DNA of 64,000 nucleotides from Nectonema munidae (taxonomy: Eukaryota > Nematomorpha > Nectonematoida > Nectonematidae), in contig JAUIRK010000461.1 in assembly GCA_030549495.1 (NCBI GenBank), positions 62,001 to 126,000 on the forward strand, in the 5' to 3' direction. Positions 12,130 to 25,800 of the stretch are shown piece after piece. The first letter of the stretch is position 1. Each line of letters starts with the position of its first letter. The position numbers and the translations under genes were made by a program. Below the pieces are notes generated by a model. That model saw only the letters and a program-made list of their open reading frames with translations, searched no databases and was not told the DNA's origin.

Positions 12130-12260
12130 TATCTGTGAGAATAGCATAATTAGTAACCGAAACTAATAAAGTTAGTAAGTCATCGTTTAATAATCTAAAA
12201 ACAGCAATGCTAATCTAATTTGAAAGTGATACTAATTTTTCTCCCAGTGAATTAGGCGTG
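12130..12260 (+). repeat. second fragment of the same LINE, opposite orientation
   Basis: This stretch is clearly similar, though diverged, to the reverse complement of about 10000-10120. Shared blocks include ATAGCATAATT, AAAGTTAG, GTCATCGTTTA, GCTAATCTAATT and AGTGATACTAATTTTT. It is therefore a second partial copy of that LINE, lying on the plus strand. Confidence 0.55.
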
Positions 12261-12580
12261 AGGGCTTTACTTTTTTACTTATACATTTAGTTTAAAAGAT
12301 TTTGAATGAAAGATGATTTGGCGTAGGCTTCGTCTACAACGAAAAAATAACAAGAGGCTAAAGCGGCAAAATCGCTTATAAATGAAGCGAATTCAGGATC
12401 AATCGTAAAACTTGTCCTTGCTGTTTGAATGAAGATTAACCGTGAACTTCAAAGTAAAAAATATTGTAAAAACAGTATATTTAAAAAGAAAGAAAAATTT
12501 TATTTGAAAAAATGGATAACAAAACAAAAAGAAAATCTTGGAAGTCCCATGAAAGAGAAGAATAAGTAAAAATAGGAAAC

Positions 12581-13856
12581 TTATTTGGAAGAAGCTCTTA
12601 GATCAACAAAGTGCTCTTTAATCCTTTGAATTGTGTCTTTGTTTGAGTACTTTGGTTGATATTTCAGGTACTTTATCGCTTTTTCACAACTGTAAGAGTG
12701 GTGTGTCGTTAAGATGGCAACTTTATACGGAGTTAGCGAAGGTTGGAATGTAATGAGCCATGAAAACAATATAGTGAAAAATAGAAGAATGTAACACACA
12801 ATCCACATAAAAAACACTGGCAGTTTAGATGTGAGTCGGGAATAGCCTAGAGCTTCAAAAAGATCATTGTAAAAAGTCCACATGAGTGTTGTTTCATTAT
12901 TCGAAATATTGTATGCCTAAAAAACACACGCATTTTATAAAAAATTAATGAAATGTTAAAGGTGAAATCTGAAAATTTTAATGAATTTTATATGATTTGG
13001 TTTTCATTCATATAATTTTTAGAAATATATACAAGTAGAACTTTTCGTTTGTATTAAAGAAGGATCTCATAAGACTCTTGAAATGTAATAAACAAAAGAT
13101 TTATAAACTTTCAAACTTGTAAAAAACAAATGAAAGAGTAAAGTATTAAAGTTAAAGAAGAAAACAAAAAAATTAAAAATAAAATTTAAATGTAACGAAC
13201 AAGAGTGCCTGAACTAAGTAGCTTTGTTTGGCTCGTTAAGTGAAATAAAAGATTTATCTAAATATTTTGACGAATAAAAGCTCGTTTGCTATAAAGTCTA
13301 TTCAGATTTTCGATTCACAAGCCTTTTACGAATCTGAATAAATTTTCAATTATAATATCTGCATGATGAGATGAATTTACTTGTCCAGCTAAGGAAGGAT
13401 CTGTTTCAATCTTTTTATTACACAGCATGAGAGCGTGAACAAGATTTCCAACGTCTGTGAAGGAAACCACGTTATCACCATTCCTTAAAGGAAAGAGAAT
13501 AGGAATGGATTGGCAAAATAAAAAAAGGATCAAACCCGAGTATTCTTGTCAACCGCTTTTTTTGAACAGCTTCAATGATAATGGGCACAAACAACTTATC
13601 TCGGGGGCCCGTTATTTGATGAGGCCTCAAAGCTACAGTGGATAAGCTTTTTGTATTTGCTTCAAGAACAATCTATAGAAAATATTTGTTAAAGCACAAA
13701 AAAGAGATAGCGAGAAAAAATAGAAACTTTTTCTTGGAGAATTTTGGACTGTGTATAATAATCTGATGAATCAAAAGCATAGTCAAGATCTTCTGTAGCC
13801 TCAAGCAAATTTTTTCCGCTGTAAACAACACTAGCAGTGCTCACAAGTATCAATCT
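12581..13856 (-). CDS. NSDHL: NSDHL exons 3-6 (active site and membrane anchor)
   Basis: Four exons: 13856-13728 (RLILVSTASVV to KILQEK), 13672-13536 (IVLEANTK to RILG), 13483-13381 (NGDNVVSF to SLAGQ) and 12916-12581 (AYNISNNE to the stop). Introns are 55, 52 and 464 nt. The exon 4/5 junction splits a Gly codon (GG|G), restoring ILGNGDNVV, which matches the family's IGNGKNLVDF. Confidence 0.88.
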
Positions 13857-16800
13857 CTTCAAATTTAAAATACAAAATATAAATGATGACAATTAGCGAT
13901 CCCGCAGAACGAGGGCTAGGGGTCGAACTTTTATCCAACTCCATTTCTTAATAACTCGCAACCTGACTCCAAAAGAATACATAAAAGATGTAACATTATT
14001 TCACTTGAAACAATAAATTCCTTTTATTCTACTTACTATTATTTGGTGAATATAAATCTAGCTTTTATGCAAAATTATTTATATAAAGCTAAGAAAGAAG
14101 TAAGTAATGTAAAGAATATAAATGCACGTAAAAATTTGATAAGATAGTTATGGCTTGTTCTAAGAAAAAGTATAGCATCAGCGGTGTCTTCTTTTAATGA
14201 TGGCAAGTTTGATTTCATCAATTTAAAAGTAGAAAGTAAGGGCTCAACACTCACCTGAGTTTGACTAAATAACAAAAAATATCTCAACTCATATCTTTTA
14301 AAATATGAGCATAAAAATCAGACGATTCTTCAATTGGAGTGTAACATTGCCTATTATAAGCACAGTGAATATAACCAGAAATTGTTTCAAGGAATTGGGG
14401 AGAAAAATGTTGCCTCTGAGGGGCACAACCTTCGGGGCCCCTCTGGTATATTATCACAACAAATGAAAAAAGTGATTTAATTTTTGTTTATTAATCAACA
14501 TCTAATGATGATATACAATGAAAATTCTTTAATAAATATTATCAAAAGAGGACCGTAACTTGATAAAAAAAAAAGTCAAAAAATTCTAGAGCATCAGAGC
14601 TAGAAGGACAAATTTATCATAATTTATTACTTTTTTAACTCTCAAAGCAAATATAATGTTATTTGCAACCCAGTTGAAAAGGTAACAACTCAATAAAATA
14701 TAGAAATATACAATTACAAATAGAAATAATAAACAGATGATATAAATAATTGAATACAAATCATAATCAGTGTTAAAATTGCACACACTAAGGAATACCG
14801 CTTATGCCTGAGGAGCAGGAGTAAAAATTGGAGTGTAAATTTTGACCGAAACTACAGTTGGTCAAAGAATTGTTTAACTCCAACTCCTACTCGGTAGCCC
14901 AGAGCAGAATCTAATTTTACTTGCAAAAATTTCACACAGAATAATCACAAATGTACAGATGTTTTAAGTATCATGTGACTAGTTTTTCCGTTAATGCTAA
15001 CATTCCTTGCCTTTCTTGCAAATTTCTGAGCAAACAACGAAGAATCATGTATTAAAAGGTAGAATAAAACATATGTTGTATAGGAAAAATAATTTAAAGG
15101 GAACATAATTTTATAAGTAGCCTTGATTTTAGAAAGAAAGTAGTGATTTGGCTTCATTAACAACATTTAAAAACTGTAAAATTTTAATCCCAGAATTTAC
15201 AAAAGGAAGGAAGATGGTTAAGCATTATTTAAAAAGCACGATTTAACTGCTTATAAAATATTTCTTCTATATATTCTTTGAAACTAATACCCAATACTAT
15301 AAATTTTCTGCCTCAAAAATAAAAGAATATTTCTCTAGGATATCAATAATATTTAATAAGGTTTTAAAAAGGCCTTTTGACGTGATATCAAAATTTATAA
15401 ATCATTGAAAGTATTTTTCAATGACTTTTAAGAGATTTGTTAAAATAGTGAAGGTTTTCGTAAAATACTTTTCAATAAGATTGTCTGTGTCTAACACGTA
15501 ACATTTAAAAAAATAAAGAATCAATATCGCAATATAAATTATTCGACTATCTTTTAATAAATACAGCGAAATCACTTTACTGCTAGGATTATTAACTTAC
15601 TATACCAAATGGCAGAGATCTATAAAACTCGGATCGGTTAGTTGGCTAATTCTAATTAAGGATGGGCAGACACGGGTTGAAAGCATGAATTGTATCCCGG
15701 TTTGGTTCGTATACCAATAGCATTCGATTTTTAATACGTTTTTTAATTACGTTTGTTTTAGTCATTTTCATTGTTTCTTAATTAACTCATAAATGCTGAA
15801 ATATAAGTTAATTTTGTCTTAGAATGCTACATTATGTAAAGTATGTTGATGAATAGATTGCAGACAGGGATGGATATTTTCCCAGAACTACGCCTAAGAA
15901 ACGAGGTAGGAGATCTCGGGATAGAGTGGATTCTTGCAGACTCTTGGTACGTAGCATGAAAAATGAGAGCAAAAGGTTAAGTAGAGCTTTTATATCGCAC
16001 CTTAACGCCACACTCTAAGCAAGCATTCACGACTTTGTGCGTCGCTTCAACGTTCACATCGTGGAAGATTTGCTTGTTTTTTTCGTTGTAGGGTGGCGAT
16101 GCCGTGTGAAAGACAACATCACTGCCTTTGAATGCCTTCTTCAAGTCCTGTTTTCAAATACGAAATATATATATATATTCAAGATTTAACAAATATCGGA
16201 TCTACAGTTTACATTTGTTTTTTGAAACTAAGAATTCTTGTTCAGAAACAAGGTTTCCGTATGTACTTTTAATCCCCGAGAGGACCTTAGAGATAAGGAC
16301 TACTTTTAAAAGCGATAACGTTAGGAGTGTTTTGTTGTTGGCTCCCAGATTACGATATCTCATTATTAGCGTATTCTGACAGTCAAATTAAGGTAATATT
16401 TAGTTGATACTGAGTGAGTATTTACTTTTCAAAGTAATGATCAGAGGAAAAATGTAGAATACAGGCAATGGACGCATCACTTTATGAACTTTATTACCGT
16501 TGCGTTATACTTATAGGAACACAAGGAAGTTTTGTTAATTGTTTCTAAGAAACGGTCTATAATTAATTTAATATCGAGATACATTCAATTAATTCATTTA
16601 ATTTTTATGAATCACAAGGAAGCGAAAATATAATAAGGAATAGGAGAAGGGGCGTTGGGCTCAAATCCGGTGTCCTAGCAGAATTTCCAAAAAAATGTTT
16701 AAATTTGTTTTTAAGTGACTCAATTTTACATGAAATACAGTAAAACCTTGGCTTAGGGACGCCTCAAAAATAAGGACAATTCATTGAGGACCGTTTTTAT

Positions 16801-19800
16801 ATAATGGTTTTTATATGAAAATATCCCTCAATATTAGGGACAACCTCAATATTCGGAATTAAGGACACTTTTATACAATATTATTGGCAAAAACCTTGCT
16901 ATTAAGGACAACTTTTGCCTTTAAAACCTACTTGTATCAAATTGGTTGTTGTTTATTGAGTACGATGCAACAGTTTAGCTAACAAAATAAGAAAAAGTAT
17001 ACATAATGATCTTTTAACAACTGTTTGTAAGTACCCTTATAATATGAAATGAATTGAGTAAAAATGGTTGTGCAACATTGATAAACAAGTCTACATTTCA
17101 CTATTGTAAGATGTTTGTGATATCTTCATTTATCTCTTCATGCAGATTGCAGCTACTTTGCTATGAATGTTTGTTTCGACATCATTTTTTGTATAATAAT
17201 GGTTAACTGCATATGCAAAAAATGTTATGCAAGATTGATAAACAAGTTTATACTGTACTAGTGCAAGATAATTTTTGCAAAGATTTCAGCTTCACTTGTC
17301 TCTTTATTTAGATTGCTGCTTTGTTATAAATTGCTGTTTCCATATCACTTTAATTTTATATCTAATAAAAGGGACGTTCACTGCTTCTATTTTTTCTTAT
17401 GACTAGCTATTTTTTAATATTCACTGTTCGCAATGCCTCATATAAAAAGAAAACGAAATGAATTGCCTTTGGAAAAAAAGTCTGAGTAATCAAAAAAATA
17501 TTCAGGTAAAAACAGCTTGCGCAGACTTGCTTATGAATTTGGTTGTAGTAAAATCCAAATCAGTGGAATATTAAAAAATCAAAATGAAATTGAAGCTCAA
17601 AACTTAAACAATGTTAATTCACAGGTCTGCGCTATTTTTGCGGTCAAAACTTTGATGGCTGTTTTTACCATATTTTAGTATGATAAACTTAAATTTAATT
17701 ATAATTTTTGTCCATCATCTCGTATTTTTTTTCAAACGCAGGTTGATATATTTTTTTAATATCAAAATTTTGATCAAAATGTTTTTCATTTGTTTTTATT
17801 TTTTCAATGTATAAATTTCTTGTTTTAATATTTTTAGAAATTGAAATAAATAGAAAGTGTAAAAACGATTCTAATAAGTTTTGTTACATTTGTGGGCAAG
17901 TGATGCTGACTGGACAAAGTTTACGAATTAACAAATTTATTAAATCTACTTACTATGCCTATTTTGGCATGAAATTGGGCGATCAAGATAAAAGTTTTGC
18001 CCCTCATTATTGTTGCAAGTCTTGTGTTGAGAATTTGAGATACTGGAGAAAAAGTAAAAAGAGATCTCTTCCTTTTGGTATCCCAATGCAATGGCGTGAA
18101 GGTAAGGATCATACATCTGACTGTTATTTCTGCCTCACCAATTTAAATGGAATAAATAGAAAAAACAAGCACTGCATTGTTTATCCTGATCTTCCTTCTG
18201 CAAGAAGACCCATTCCACATGGTGCAGATTTACCTGTTCCAAGAGTTCCGGAAAGTGACACCTTTAGTGACACTGGTTCAGAAGAAAAAAAAAAAGAAAC
18301 TTCAATTTGTTTGAGCCTTCTACATCCAAACGAAGTGCTCCTACTCCCTTAAAACAACATCAGCTCAATGATTTAGTGAGAGACTTGGGTTTATCAAAAG
18401 AGTCTGCTCAGGTTTTAGGTTCAAGACTTTCAGAAAATCATTTATTGGCTTCAAATACAACGTATTATTGGTACAGAAACAGAGAAGAAGAATTTAGAAA
18501 ATTTTTTACAGTCAGTCATAACAATGCCCTAGTCCATTGCGTGAATGTAAGGGGTTTAATAGAATCTTTAGGCTTAGTGTATATATCAGAAGAATGGAGA
18601 CTTTTTATTGATGCATCTACTAAAAGTTTGAAGGCTGTATTGCTGTACATGAAAAACAAGCTTGGTTCAGTTCCTGTAGCACATTCTGTTCAATTAAAAG
18701 AGAGCTATGAAGCAATGAAAGTTTTGCTTGAAGCCATAAATTACAAAGATCATAATTGGAAAATTTGTGGCGACTTAAAAGTTTTGTCAATAATTTTAGG
18801 AATGAAAAATGGGTATATTAAATATCCATGCTTCTTGTGTTTATGGGACAGCAGAGCTGATGCACTACATTTTAATAAAAAAGAATGGCCAAAAAGAGAA
18901 AACTTCACGATTGGAACTTTCAATGTTATAAATCAAAATTTAGTTGATCCTCAAAAAGTTCTTTATCCTCCGCTGCACATTAAATTGGGATTGATGAGAA
19001 GCTTTGTGAGAGCATTGAATAAAGAAAGCAAGGTTTTTTTTATTTAGCAAAAAAGTTTCCAAAAGTTAGCGATAAAATCAATGCTGGAATTTTTGATGGT
19101 TGTCAAATAAGGATGTTAATGAAAGATGATGACTTTTTATTAATCATGACAGAAAATGAAAAAAAATGCATGGAAAGCTTTCAAATCTCTTACACTTAAT
19201 TTTTTAGGCAATCATAAAAGTATTGATTATGAAAATATAGTAGAAACGCTCATTAGAAACTTTCAAATTTTGGGAGTCAGGATGTCAATAAAACTACATT
19301 TTTTGCGATCGCACCTGGACTATTTCCCAGATAATTGTGGAGATTATAGCGAAGAGCAAGGGGAAAGATTTCATCAAGATTTGAAGTGCATGGAAGAGAG
19401 ATATCAAGGTAGATGGGACATCAATATGCTAGCTGATTATTGTTGGTGTTTGAAAAGAGACCTTCCATCAGAAAATTATAAAAGAAAGTCTATAAAATCT
19501 TCTTTTTTACCAAAATAAATTATTTTCTTATTTAAAATAAATATATAATAAAATTTTAAATTAGTTTGAATAATTTTTTGTAAGACTACTTTATTTTTCA
19601 TTTTGTTTTTTGCAACTTTACAGAGGGTCAGCATTGTTATTTCAAGTATATAAAAAAACATCTTTTGTTCAAAATCTAGAGGTGATTGTTAAAAATGAGT
19701 ATTATTTTTGAAATATACACATCAAAGTACATATGAATTAGTAATAAAACTTATGACCGCTGAAAAAAAAATTCTAAACGCAGACCTGTGTTATAATCGA

Positions 19801-22800
19801 AAAAGGACATACCCACGACCATTTCAAGAAATAGAAGAACTATGGTGTTGGTATTGTCATTGTAGAAACATCAATGTAGCCATAACCGGACCTCTGTTGC
19901 AAGAGCAAGCGCAAAAAATAGCAGAAGCTAAAAATGTTAAGTCATTCAAGGCTTCAAATGGTTGGCTTCATAATTTTAAAGTTTTTCGCAATCTACATTG
20001 TGCCATGATCTCTGGTGAAACAGGAGGCGTTAGAGACGGTATACTTTCTAACTTCAAGTCTTTTTAATCAGTATATAATGAAATGTTTTTAGCATATCCC
20101 TTTTTATAGAATCTTTAAAACATTTCATTTTATGTTGAAAAATCATGAAGACCAGTACTATTTCCCTCCGAAAGGGGTAAATATAAAGTTGATTTTTCAG
20201 GTCATTATTTCCTTGCGCATACGCAACTCTAGCTTTTTATTGAATTAAAACTTTGCTTAAATAATTATTTTTTTGTCTACAACTTTTATTTCATAAAGTA
20301 GTTTTAAACTCTTATTTATAAAATGTTTTTTAAATAAGAACTACTATGTCTCTTTTTATTGAATTTTGAGATTTTTTTATACATTAACCATTAAGTATAA
20401 ACTAATGAAGTTTAGACAAGTAACGTGGGATAAAAATTTTCTAAGACTTTTAAAATCTAATACTAATTCAGCATTCTCTCAAACGTTGTGATGTTTTTTT
20501 CCGATCGAGACATCGTTGCTTTAGCTCCATTTTTTTTGTATAATAAACTTTTTTCATATTTCATAATTCATATCCCGATAAGTAACTAATATTCCTATTA
20601 TCTTATCTTCATATGAACAAGTTTTAATCAAAATTTTAATTTAAAATTAATTTATTAATTTGTAAAAATATTGGGTACCATGAAAAATTCTCATGAAAAC
20701 TTAATTCGGAGGGAGATGGTTAAAAAACGAAGTGTTTTTTTAGTATACAGGTTTAATGATGAGAACACTTACCAACCATAGATGTGTTGGTTTTTAGAAG
20801 ATGTAAAGCAATGGAAAGAAAGGTTACCTGAAAATATTCAGATTTACTCACCTAAAAATATATATAACATGGACGAGACTGCTCTTTTTTCAGATCTTAA
20901 CCAAGTCGTACGTTATCTGTTCTTCGGGAAGAATGCACTGGAGGGAAACGAAACAAAGAGCGTTTGACTCTCGCATTGCTTACAAATATGACTGGGGAAA
21001 TTGAAAAGCCAATTGTAATTGCGAAATCTGCTCGTCCGAGATCATTTAAAAAATCAACATTTCTTTCCTGTTCAATATTACCAAAACTCAATAGCTTGGG
21101 TAATTTTCTTCAGCGTTTTAGAAATTTTTAACAAAAAGTTAGGAAAAACGTAAAACCATTTTATTTGTTGATAACACACCCCGCCACGCGATGTTAGTTT
21201 TTCGAACATAAAAATTTGTTTCTTGTCCCCTAACACTACAACTGTTCTGCAACTTCTTGATAATGGCATTATAGCAAACTTCAAAAGCAATTATCAAAAC
21301 CTTCAGTTACGCTCTGTTCTTTGCTCTATTGAGAATGATTCCATCAAAGAAAGAGTGACTCCTCTACAAGCAATAGTGTGGATTAGTCAAGTTGTTCGTC
21401 AGATTAAAGCATCTACTGTTGAAAAATGCGTCATAAAATGCGGATTCACGATGCAGTCTTCCAGTGACGATACCTTGGAGAATGACATTTCAGAAGAAAC
21501 AGATAATATTTTGCTTAATAATAATCTTATTGTTGAAACTGCAAGAAAGCTGAATTTCCTATGTCGGTGGATGAATTCATTTCAATAGATGAGCAAGTTC
21601 AAACTTGCGAAACATTTAACATTGCCTTCGAAGAGAGATTGGATAAAGAGGACCGAAGTTCGGATGCTACTCCGCTTGAAGAAGAAATGGAGAATTCTGA
21701 AGTATCTGAATCCCCAATTAAAAACATTAATATGGCGCTTTAAAGGCAGTTTCAGATCTTCAATCTTTTCCCTTCAAAAAGACATTGGAGAAGCCTTCAA
21801 TTCGCTTCCTAAAGTTAAAATAAGCTTGGAACAAATAGCAAGCAATGGGAAGTTCCAAAAGCAAACTTCTATACTGAACTTTTTTGAAAAGAAAAACTAA
21901 TTAAATAAAAATTTTACTTTAATTATTAATAGACAAGTTTATCAATTTAACATTTTTCTGTTTTTCTACTCTTTATACTACGGATACTAGTTACCTTCAT
22001 ACTAGGGACAACCTTGATATAAGGGACAATTGTTATGGGACCGTGAATGTCCTTAATATTAAGGTTCCACTGTAATTCATAATACAAATGTTTATATCAT
22101 AGAAAACAATAGAGAAAAAATTGACGATGTTAGGTATCCTCATGTACGGGTCGTAGACATTGAAGAATTGCATGCGTATATAGTGCTGACTTATTTGACA
22201 GCTTTGCAAATTGCCTATTGCCCAGGGTGAAATTTTTGTGGAGAGTTAATAAACAAAGTCAAGAGATCTAGTAAGATAGAAGGTAGAAATATTACATTAG
22301 ATAGGTTCTACACATCTTTAAAATTAATGAATGGTTGTTTAAGGAAAAAATAGCTTGTTTAGGAACAATTATGCCTACAAGAAAAGGTGTTCCTAAAGAA
22401 TTTATCTCAATGACCGATAGAGAAAATCTTTCCTACAAAGTTTTGTGGGGAAAAACATTTTTAAAACGTTAAGTTTACATAGTTATGTAGTTAAAAGAAA
22501 GACCGGGAATAAAAACATTTTAATCACGTCATCAAAGCCTCCCATTCTAGGACTTCCTAAAGATGAAGTAAAGAAACCTGCTTTGTATAAATTGTATGAC
22601 TATACAAAAGGTGGAGTTGATATATTCGACCAGCGTATTTCTTATGTTACGTGTAATAGAAAAACTAAAAAATGGACCATAAAAACTTGGAGTTGTATAC
22701 TAGATACAGCAAGAGTTAATGCGGGAACTGTTTTCTGTTTGAAAAACTCCACGGATCCTAGAAAAATTGATACATTTTCTTTTGGCATAAAGCTCGTTAA

Positions 22801-25800
22801 GTCTTTAGTGTATCCTTATATAAAATCAATACCTAGTTGTGGATTTTCTACTAGAATAAAATAAAAAATCTCAACTATTTGTGGCTCATCAGATAGTACA
22901 CCTCAATCATATAGCACTAATTTTTTTGGAAAAAACTAGAGTGGTTAGATGTGATAAATGTTTAAAGTCTATTTCTGAAAACAACTACAAGCGACTTAAA
23001 GACAAGTTGAAAAAAATTAAGCAGCAATGTGAGAAGTGTAAAGCCTGCTGCACTGATCATTCATTTTGTACATGTATTGATTGTTCCAATCAAAAATCGT
23101 CATCATATTTTTGTTGTTATTAATTGATTAAGTAATTTTCATTATGTTATTATTACTTTTTTAAAATAAATTACATTAATGTTTCAGCTTATGTCAACAT
23201 GTATTTTCTTTATATCTTCAAAATACACAACTTTTTGATAAAAAAATTTATCTACTTTTTTATTCAAACTCTGTAAAAGTTGAATAATCTGTATCCAGTT
23301 AAACTATGACCCATTGATGAAGTCAATTCTTGAAAAAATGGGTTTTTACATAATTTATCGAGATGTCGAAACAATCTTGAAATCCTATCATCTCGGGTTC
23401 GATTCCCAAATCTTCTCATAACTTGATACATGCGGCGCAATAGTGCTTTATTGATGAAAATACCATACCACCTTTTCTGTGTTATATACAAAATAGGGAA
23501 TTATTAGAAAAATGAAAAAAATTTCTACAATTATTGAAGTTTTATTCAATATAGAGTAATAAAGTGTTCTTAAGCTTTTCAAACTTCAATATTCAATGAA
23601 AGGGATTAGAAATATTGTAAAATGGTTTATTGAAGTAAATTCATTACAGATTAGTTTACTTCGGTTTGAGTGAATTTATTTGTTTTGTTTTAAACTTTTT
23701 AATAGTTAAAATTATTCTTCAACTGATTGACGAATGCATCCTCCGTGGTGACAAGTATAATCCGGGCATACAAATTTGTATTATGATTTCACATATCCCG
23801 CGTGGTGGAGCTCTAGGTTCGAAATCTGAAGGGGTTGTGGATTCGAATCCCGCCTCAAGTAGCAAAGAAGAAAGAAGCCAAAACGCGTATTGCGATTGCA
23901 AAAAATCAAGGGACCAAAAAACTCTATGATGATTTAAATACAAAGGAAGGAGAAAACCAGAAATATAGAATTGCAAAAGCAAGGCAGAAAGAAGTGGAGG
24001 AGATAGGAAATGTATAAAGATGGAAAAATAATTTTTGAGGTAGAAGGAGCTAAGAAGAGTTAGATGTAGCTTTGAAGGTTGAAGGACCAGAAAAGATAAT
24101 AGATGAAGATGAAGTATTGCAGCCAATCAAAAAGATGAAGAATTATAAAGCACCTGGGCTTACTGAGGTTAGTATTGATATGATTAAAGCAGGAGGACAC
24201 AACTTTATCTACTGGAGCATGGACTGAAAGTTCTAGAAAGAATTAACCCGTTCGGTGATAAAAATAGACCAAAAATAGTTTGGATTTATGCCTGGAAAAA
24301 GCACAATAGACGCGATTTTTATCACGATAGAAGGAAAGAAAATTGAAGGAAATTCATCACTTTTTTTGCGGATTTAGAGAAGGCATATGATACAATTCCT
24401 AGGAAAGTAGTTTATTGGTACTTGGGTCTAAACTTCAGAGGGACTTTGAAGTGAAAATAGGGTTGCATCAAGGTTCGGCATTGAGTCCATTGTTGTTTGC
24501 GTTGGTTATTGATGAGCTTTCAAAACATTTAAAAAAGAAAGATTTTGGGAGCTTTTATTCGCTGATGACTTAACAATATTAGCAGATAACGAAGAGGAAT
24601 TACAGAAGAGAATCATAAAATGGCAAGAGAATTTAGAGAAATATGGATTGAAGATTTCTGCAAAGACAGAGACAATGGTATGTAGCAAAAGTGAGCAAAA
24701 TGTTGGACTAAACTAAGACGAGGCACTTAACAGAAAGATGTGGAGACGCGGATCTTAGCCACCGACCCTCAACTTGGGGATAAGGTGTAGACAAAGAAGA
24801 ATTGATAATTCCCTTGATATTAATAAGATTTAGAGTGCTAACTGTTTTCAGAATAATATCCCACCAGAAACTTTAGTTAAAATATTTAAATTAAGCTCTC
24901 TTAATTCACTGACTTTTGTAACGTGGCTTTCAGAGTTTCCTCTGATTTAGTCAAGTTTGTTTCTTTAGTAAGCATATACTTTAAATTTTTTGTCCATCGT
25001 GTTGTCCTCTTCAAATCTTTTGTCACAGCATGTTTCAAACGTCTACAATACGATCATATTAGTACGAATTGTTGCTCTACCAGTTTCTCCTGTATATCTA
25101 AATCGTAATCTCATCTTTCTCATTCATCCTTTGACTGTAACATTAAAACTCTTGATAAGTACTTTGGTAAATCATGTTCCCAAAAAAAATGTGAGCTCCG
25201 AAATATGACAACCGGACTTTACCTATAAATATAATCTTAATGATTTTTATAGTGAATTTTTCGTACTTAGTAAGTGAGGTGGTAGCGTTGCAATATATTC
25301 TAAAAATGTTTCAAATTTGTTTCTTCTGAATCTTTGACTATAGGCAATAATGTTTGTGATTATATTTCTTTTTTGAATATAATAAAAGACGTTTTACTGT
25401 TAATGCTGTGCATTGTCCTTCTAGCTCTGATGCTCTAGAGCAGGGGTTCACAAACATTGTCAACTCTTAATTCTAAGAGTTTTAAAAGATATACAGTCAC
25501 ATATTGGTTGAGGTATATGGGATAATTTCTTATCTATTTTTGATAAATATAAATGAAGAAAAGTACGAAGAGAAACCCACAAGAATGATAAATCAATCTA
25601 AAAATTTTCCTATCTTTTAAAGAAAGACATAGAAAGAGAAGAAAAAAAGCTGTCAAATAAGCAATGATTTATTATCTTCGTGCCTTTCTCCTAAAAATCT
25701 TAACAACTAGTATATACGCTATTTTTATTTTTAAATGAATTCCATCTTTTCTTCATTGTAATTTTTCGAAAGTTTTTTTAATATCTTTTATATAATTTGT

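Larger units (their letters stand above)
16738..22072 (+). mobile_element. pogo-type transposon, split by other insertions
   Basis: Ends are CAGTAAAACCTTGG at the left and CAGTGGAACCTTAA read inward from the right. The TA target is duplicated at 16736-16737 and 22073-22074. The transposase runs on the plus strand: DNA-binding N-terminus from MPHIKRKRNELPLEKK (17433), ISGILKNQNEI, then RKRTYPRPFQEIEELW (from about 19797), TGPLLQEQAQKIAE and FKASNGWL. The catalytic core has YNMDETALF (first D, about 20870), VDNTP (second D, about 21160) and LLDNGIIANFKS (third D, about 21250). It has several frameshifts. A 2.17-kb element is inserted at 17622, and about 0.7 kb of extra sequence lies at 20070-20775. 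The whole sits in NSDHL intron 1. Confidence 0.88.

Noticed and set aside
13457-13645. Plus-strand open frame
   Set aside because: It is antisense to NSDHL exons 4 and 5, whose minus-strand reading matches the family and splices in phase.
17921-18112. Minus-strand open frame
   Set aside because: It is antisense to the zinc-binding region of the unclassified transposase, whose plus-strand reading is clearly meaningful.
23719-24126. Leucine-rich minus-strand frame of 135 codons
   Set aside because: It is antisense to the RTE-like LINE; the plus strand gives recognisable linker and RT sequence.
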